A DNA stretch of 64,000 nucleotides, from assembly GCA_023512835.1 (NCBI GenBank), contig CM042087.1, forward strand, positions 9,588,550 through 9,652,549, in the 5' to 3' direction. A model generated the notes under the pieces. That model saw only the letters and a list, made by a program, of their open reading frames with translations, did no database searches and was not told where the DNA came from. This document shows positions 58,398-64,000 of the stretch, piece after piece. The DNA is from Taxillus chinensis. Lineage: Eukaryota > Streptophyta > Magnoliopsida > Santalales > Loranthaceae. How positions within the stretch are numbered: position 1 is the stretch's first letter; each line of letters opens with the position of its first letter. A program made the translations under genes and the position numbers.

Positions 58398-59500
58398 TCA
58401 TCCCCGCAAAGCAAAACCTTGTTGTCTCATAGACCATAGCACCTGGATGAACGTAACCGCCGTGGGAGCCACTGAACCCGATTCAATTGTCAGAGGTGGA
58501 GACACCTCCACAAACTTATGGTTCTCCCTTCCTCTCATTCCATTGAGGTGGTAACACAAATTCAACATACTCCACACTGAGTAGTCATGATGCACGCATG
58601 GTTACCTCCCTTGTCAAGCACTTCCTTCTCTTTGTATAAGGGAAGATGATTCCAAAGCAAACATAAGAGTGGTGAGCACATGTAGCTTGTCTTCATAAAA
58701 AGTACCTATTTGGATGTGTGCCTTCGCATATCAGAATTATAGCATCATCATCCAAGATTTGTTGCTGCATCTTTTGGATTGTCATTTATTGCTTCTCATG
58801 TTCTCTTAACACCCCTAACAATTCAAGTCTTCTCTTCTGATCCAAAAATTGTCCTCGTAAGCTCCAACCATGGGAAGAGTTGAAGTGGATACATCATATG
58901 GGCTATTAAATTGTAGTGAGTGGACAACTCACTATAAGAACCATTGCCCTTGTATCCACTTCTTGGTCTATAGCATCATTAATGGTTTGACCCATCTAGA
59001 ATGCGAGCTTCATCTTCGTAATCATTATTAAAACCTCCTTATTCTTGTGAGGCAGATGTCAAAGATTGATACATGGAAGTTGGAGTGATGGCTTTGCAAT
59101 TTCTTCGCCCCTATCTCTGTCACCAACAAAGGAGTTAGACGAGACTCCGTTATCCGTATTTTGAACCATACTCATCAATAATTGCTCTACATTTTTTATG
59201 GCAAATTTCCAAACTTCCTAGCCTTTCATTCAAATCCTCTCTTCCTCGGTTTCCTTCATCTTCAACTTGGGGCTGCCACTGTTCTGTTGATATGGACAAT
59301 ACTGCCATCATAGAGTGGGGCTTCATAGTAAGCTTCATCTTGATATTGCCCAACCCATCTATTCGTAATATCCATTGAAGAAATCATTAAAACCCTTGTG
59401 TGGTGGCTCTGTGGATAGTAGTCACCCTCAAAGTTGGGTGCAAGTTGGCCATACTTCTTATCATCTCCATTAATACTCACCATAACAAGGAGGCCCGGTA
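58398..59500 (-). pseudogene. Probable Athila gag N-terminal region
   Basis: Pieces at 58398-58595, 59150-59353 and 59262-59483 include GQLAPNFEGDYYPQ, WVGQYQDEAYYEAP and a charged helix NRGREDLNERLGSLE. Position before the leader and primer site suggests gag. I do not recognise the domain, and this part does not align with the gag start at 21420-21620, so it may come from another Athila subfamily. Confidence 0.45.
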
Positions 59501-59978
59501 TGAATAACCGCTTGTGGGAGAATCATAGACAAGTAATCCCAAGCACTACATGAAAATTGATCTCGTTTCATGGCCTGAACATAAAACATGTTATCTGTCA
59601 ATTGAATTCCCTCTCATCTTTCCTTGGTTTTCCCACAAATATCTGTTGCCTTGGTTCATCCTTTCCAAACATTCTTCCACGGTTAGCTCCTCCTCATCTC
59701 CAAACTTTCTCTCGTCCATTGAGGTCAAGCTCAGTCTCCGGGATTGGAAGGACACAAGTTCCCCTCATCGCATACACAACTAGCAATACCTCAAACACAT
59801 GGTGTGTCCTCCTATAAAACAACAAGAACACACCCAAACAGCTCTCCGAACAATGCAAAAATAAACAAACAAAGAACACAAAATAACAGAAAATAAATGA
59901 CAAAAATAAAACACCAAGATCGTAATTCAAACAATTTCACTCAATGTTGATTTTAAAGCTAGTTAATCAGTTGACCTA
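59501..59978 (-). other. Athila leader before LTR D
   Basis: The right part (59770-59960) matches the leader at 21640-21830, sharing AACAAGAACACACCCAA and A-rich runs. No gene. Confidence 0.7.
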
Positions 59979-59990
59979 CATCCGCGCCAA
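59979..59990 (-). promoter_or_regulatory. Primer binding site, decayed tRNA-Asp type
   Basis: The minus strand reads TTGGCGCGGATG, a mutated TTGGCGCCGTTG, adjacent to LTR D. Confidence 0.7.
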
Positions 59991-59993
59991 TTC

Positions 59994-61520
59994 TGATTGG
60001 CATGTTTTTTAGCCTTCTAAAAGAGCTAGCTATTGTCGTTAAATCTCTCTTCAAAATAATAAATTTCTAAGTTTCCGTACTAAAGAATAAGCAGTTAAAA
60101 GAAGGGGCCGAACCTTACTGTGGATTAACTCAGTTCTCTAGTTCTCAAATCAAAGCACCCAATTACTCTTGTTCTATAAAATGTCTTGGCAAAAAAAGTT
60201 TTCTTTTTTTAAACTAAAGATCTAATTTTTATTTGGTTTTCCGAATAAACAAAGAAAGTAAACTAATTTTAAGATTAAGATTCAAGGATTAAAAGCATCT
60301 AGGGTCACAATTTCACCTCCCTATGTTATCTCTACCGGTTCATGGTATTGGGTCTGTCTGATTGGAAAACATGCTAAACATAAGCCAAGGACAACAAATG
60401 GTCATCGAGGTCCTTTATAAGAGTCAGATGCCGTAATGGTCATCTAAACACACAAACATGCAAAGCCAATAAATCATACTTGCAAAAAGGATAATGATCA
60501 CACCAATTACAAATAAGTTATGAATCTCAATCCGCCCTGCATCAGGCTAAGAATAGAATGGCAAACATCCAAAGATGTAATTAAGAACAGATTCATAAAA
60601 ACATGCAAAAACTCAATCATCCAAACCCAATATTCATAAACACAGCAAAGCAAACAAGGGGGCTACATTGCTCCCCTAGATTAAGAAGAACTACTCACGC
60701 ATGATTACAATAAAAACCATAGCGTAAAAGCTAAACATCTTCTTCTTGATCACGCCACGCCAAAGCTTCAACCAAAATCTAAAAACTGGCGATCGCCTGC
60801 TTTCGACTTTGCCACTTATCAGCTGCTGTCCTAGGTCAAGGAGCACCTCCAAGCCATGGAGCCTCTCTCTCTCTCTAAAAAAGTGTAGGGGTTAGGCTTA
60901 CATATGAAGAGGCGTGGAGGCTTGTATTTATAGAGTCCGGATGGGCTTTGAGGTGTGTACTATAGCCCACTTATCAAAACGGCGTAGTTTTTGATAAGTA
61001 ACACTTAAACTTTAAAATTCCCTATCTTCCATCCACAATTAGGACTTAGTCTTCAGAACAAATGATCAGCATGGAAAGGCGATTGGATCGGTCCAAAAAT
61101 ATCTCTCGTATCGCCACCTGCACGTGATATGGTGAATTCACGTGCACCTCCAAATCAGTCCCCCAACTTCCCCAAGCTTCCTTGTATCCCGTATGGCCTC
61201 GAGAGGCAAAAAGACAGGCTTGCACGTGAAATGGGTGAATTCACGTCAGCTCCAAATGCTCCAAATTTTCTCCCCTGTGGTAGGTAGAGATATCATTCTA
61301 AGAAAGTTTTTGCTCGCACGCAAAATGTTTGAGGCCATCTACTATGTCAAAAGTGAGGTCCAAAACCTACAAATACAACTTAAAAACGCATGTATTTGCA
61401 ACTATATCTTCCTAGGGGTTAGAGCAAATATATATGATATATGAAGCAATAAGGCTCTATTCATGCTCTTAAACATCCTAAATAAACACTAGAATAACGG
61501 GCATAAAATGCACGTTATCA
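59994..61520 (-). repeat. Athila LTR D (5' LTR position)
   Basis: 1527 bp; plus-strand start TGATTGGCATG (mutated TGACAGACA), end GTTATCA. Close to LTR A, including the CACGTG-type inverted repeats (61119-61146 and 61221-61248), the ACGT palindrome (60970-60998) and TATA at 60925-60933. Confidence 0.92.
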
Positions 61521-61672
61521 CCATGCCCCCATTGTGCGAGCAACAACATTGATCCCTCCATGTGTCCGTTTATTCATTTTAAAATATGACCTTAATGCTA
61601 TTTGAATGATCGACTAACGTGTTACAAATTCACTAAACAAATCCAATACGAACTAAAGGTTGTAAGTATTTG
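61521..61672. other. Unclassified sequence between LTR D and the satellite
   Basis: About 150 bp that is neither satellite nor LTR. No ORF, and no similarity that I can see to anything else in the window. It may be the pre-insertion flank. Confidence 0.6.
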
Positions 61673-64000
61673 CATCCCAAATCAACTAAATGACCAAACC
61701 AAACCTCAAAATCAACCATTCTGATTTATAATTGAGGCAAATGTGGATTTGTCGATTATAATGGAGTCTTTGAGCCCGTGTATTCCATATTGATAATAGT
61801 GGATTAGAGACAAAAAAAGAAGTACCTTCCAAATTACGGAGTATGTCACATTCGGCAAACGATGCTCGCGGAGCCACTTTTTGAATCCTTTATGGATATC
61901 ATATTTTCGTTGACCGATTGATCTACCCAATGCGTCATAAATCTACAAAACAACCAACCTAAATGTAAGGATTCGAGCCTTTTGACTCGATGGAACCAAA
62001 AAGTGTGTTTATCTACTTTAATGGTGCTTGACAACGGGTAATAATTGTACGATAAAAAACCATTGGACCCAGTGTTCGAAGTACGCCATCACCGCAGAGT
62101 ACGTCACATCGAGCGAGCCATGTCGTTATGTCTCCTTTGAATCCTTTATGGATATTAGATTTTGTTGCTTGACAATCCACCAAATGCATCCCAAATAAAC
62201 TAAATAACCAAACCAAACCTCAAAATCAACCATTCCGATTTATAATTGAGGAAAAAGTGGATTTGTCGATTATAATGGAGTCTTTGAGCCCGTGTATTCC
62301 ATATTGATAATAGTGGATTAGAGACAACGATGGAAGTACCTCCCACTACCGAGTATGTCACACTCGGCAAACGATGCTCGTGAAGCCACTTTTTGAATCC
62401 TTTACGGATATCACATTTCGTTGGCCGATCGATCCACCCAAAGCACCATAAATCTACAAAAAAACAACCAACCTAAATCTAAGGATTTGAGCCTTTGACT
62501 CCGATGGAACCAAAAAGTGTGTTTATCTACTTTAATAGGTTTTTGACATCGGGCAATAATTGTACGATAAAAAAACTCCATTAGGGAGCTAGTATTTTAA
62601 GTACGTCATCACCGTAGACTACGTCACATCAAGCGAACGATGCTTGTTATATCCGCTTTAAATCCTTTATGGATTTTAGATTTTGTTGTTTGACCAATCC
62701 ACCAAATGCATCCGAAATCAACTAAATAACCAAACCAAACCTCAAAATCAACCATTATGATTTATAATTGTAGGCAAAATGTGGAGTTGTCAATTATAAA
62801 GGAGGCTTTGAGCCTTTGTTTTCTTTATGGATATTAGTGGATTAGAGACCAGTGCGTTGGAAGTTCAAAACAACCACAGTAAAACAACTAAATCTAAGGA
62901 TTCTGTTGACTTCGGAACCAAAGTGTGTTTATCTACTTTAATAGGGTCTTTGACATCGAGTAAGCATTGTTCGATAAAAACTCTATTAGACCTAGTATTT
63001 AAGTATGTCATCACCGTAGAGTACGTCACATAGCGCGAACGATGCTTGTTATGTCTCCTTTTGAATCCTTTATGGATATTAGATTTTGTTGTTTGACTAA
63101 TCCACCAAATGCATCCCAAATCAACTAAATAACCAAACCAAACCTCAAAATCAACCATTTGTATTCCATATTGATAATAGTGGATTAGAGACAGTCAATG
63201 GAAGTACCTCCCAAAACACGGAGTATGTCACATTCGGCAAAACGATGCTTGCGAAGCCATTTTTTGAATCCTTTATGGATATTACATTTCGTTGATTGAT
63301 TGATCTACCCAATGCATCATAAATCTACAAAACAACCAACCTAAATCTAAGGATTCGAGCCTTTTGACTCACGATGGAACCAAAAAGTGTGTCTATCTAC
63401 TTTAGTGGGTGTTTGACATCTAAGTAAGAATTGTACGATAAAAACTCTATTAGACCTAGTATTTGAAGTATGTCATCACCGTAGATACGTCACATAGAGT
63501 TAACGATGCTCGTTATGTCTCCTTTGAATCCTTTATGGATATTAGATTTTGTTGTTTGACCAATCCACCAAATGCATCCCAAATCAACTAAATAACCAAA
63601 CCAAACCTCAAAATCAACCATTCGATTTATAATTGAGGCAAAATGTGGATTTGTTGATTATAATGGAGTCTTTGAGCCCGTGTATTCCATATTGATAATA
63701 GTGGATTAGAGACAGCGTTGGAAGTACCTCCCAGCCACGAGTATGTCACATTCGGCAAAACGTGCTTGTGAAGCATTTTTTGAATCCTTTATGGATATCA
63801 CATTTCGTTGGCTGATTGATCCCCAATGCATCATAAATCTACAAAACAACCAACCTAAATCTAAGGATTCGAGCCTTTTGACTCTGATGGAACCAAAAAG
63901 TGTGTTTATCTACTTTAATAGGTGTTTGACATTTGGTAATAATTGTCTGATAAAAACTCCATTAGACCTAGTATTTGAAGTACGTCATCACCGTAGAGTA
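61673..64000 (-). repeat. Tandem satellite array, right block, inverted
   Basis: About four and a half units of the same 520-bp dimeric satellite as 1-8776, in reverse orientation (GGTACTTCC reads as GGAAGTACC at 61821, 62332, 63201 and 63719). Units are more diverged from each other than in the left block. One unit (about 62800-62900) has lost roughly 130 bp. The array runs off the right edge. Confidence 0.96.

Larger units (their letters stand above)
43353..61520 (-). mobile_element. Athila/Tat-type Ty3/gypsy block 2 (mosaic)
   Basis: Minus-strand again. Right to left: LTR D, primer site, leader, gag-like region, then fragments of other Athila copies and a Tekay-like LTR, then gag, protease, RT, RNase H, integrase, internal promoter, env-like ORF3, polypurine tract and LTR C. 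It is a mosaic: LTR C matches LTR B while LTR D matches LTR A, and two extra LTR pieces lie at 56191-56640 and 57165-57932. Flanks ATAAG (left) and CCATG (right) do not match, so C and D are not the two ends of one insertion as it stands. Confidence 0.78.

Overview
This window is nuclear heterochromatin from a flowering plant. I find no host gene, rRNA, tRNA or organellar insert. It consists of satellite DNA at both ends and nested, decayed retrotransposons between them. The element types point to a plant: an Athila/Tat-type Ty3/gypsy with a tRNA-Asp-like primer site, a chromodomain-bearing Tekay/Del-type Ty3/gypsy, a Sirevirus-type Ty1/copia with an envelope-like ORF, and a plant L1-type LINE. 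I cannot name the species. Nearly every coding region is broken by small indels. The cause may be age, uncorrected long-read error, or both. A 500-N scaffold gap lies at 17843-18342.

Layout. 1-8776: a plus-oriented satellite with a 519-520 bp unit made of two diverged monomers of about 260 bp, interrupted by a 5'-truncated LINE (3233-6263) with a poly-A tail and a 12-bp target duplication. 8777-23344: a minus-strand Athila block. It has LTR A, a post-pol region with an internal promoter-like module, integrase, RNase H, RT and gag, then the gap, part of a second Tekay-like element in minus orientation, a second copy of the gag 5' part, a primer site and LTR B. 23345-43352: a plus-strand Sirevirus with both LTRs cut. 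Its protease gene is split by a complete 9.2-kb Tekay-type element (25938-35120) with a perfect CATAT target duplication. 43353-61520: a second minus-strand Athila mosaic (LTR C, env-like ORF3 remnant, shredded pol and gag, a Tekay-like LTR in plus orientation, extra Athila LTR pieces, LTR D). 61673-64000: the same satellite in the opposite orientation.

Three relations stand out. (1) LTRs of the Athila and Tekay lineages share a promoter region of several hundred bases, in the same sense orientation. It carries inverted repeats built from GCACGTGAATT or GCACGCCAATT, an ACGT-centred palindrome, a TATA box and a GA tract. (2) A related inverted repeat and TATA box lie inside the Athila elements, upstream of the env-like ORF3, and the internal repeat matches the sequence version used in that element's own LTR. 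(3) LTR A pairs with D and LTR B pairs with C, although A/B and C/D are the apparent neighbours. B and C abut the two cut halves of the Sirevirus LTR at what looks like one target site. This fits homologous integration of a circular Sirevirus-plus-Athila molecule into a resident Athila, or an assembly error that mimics it.
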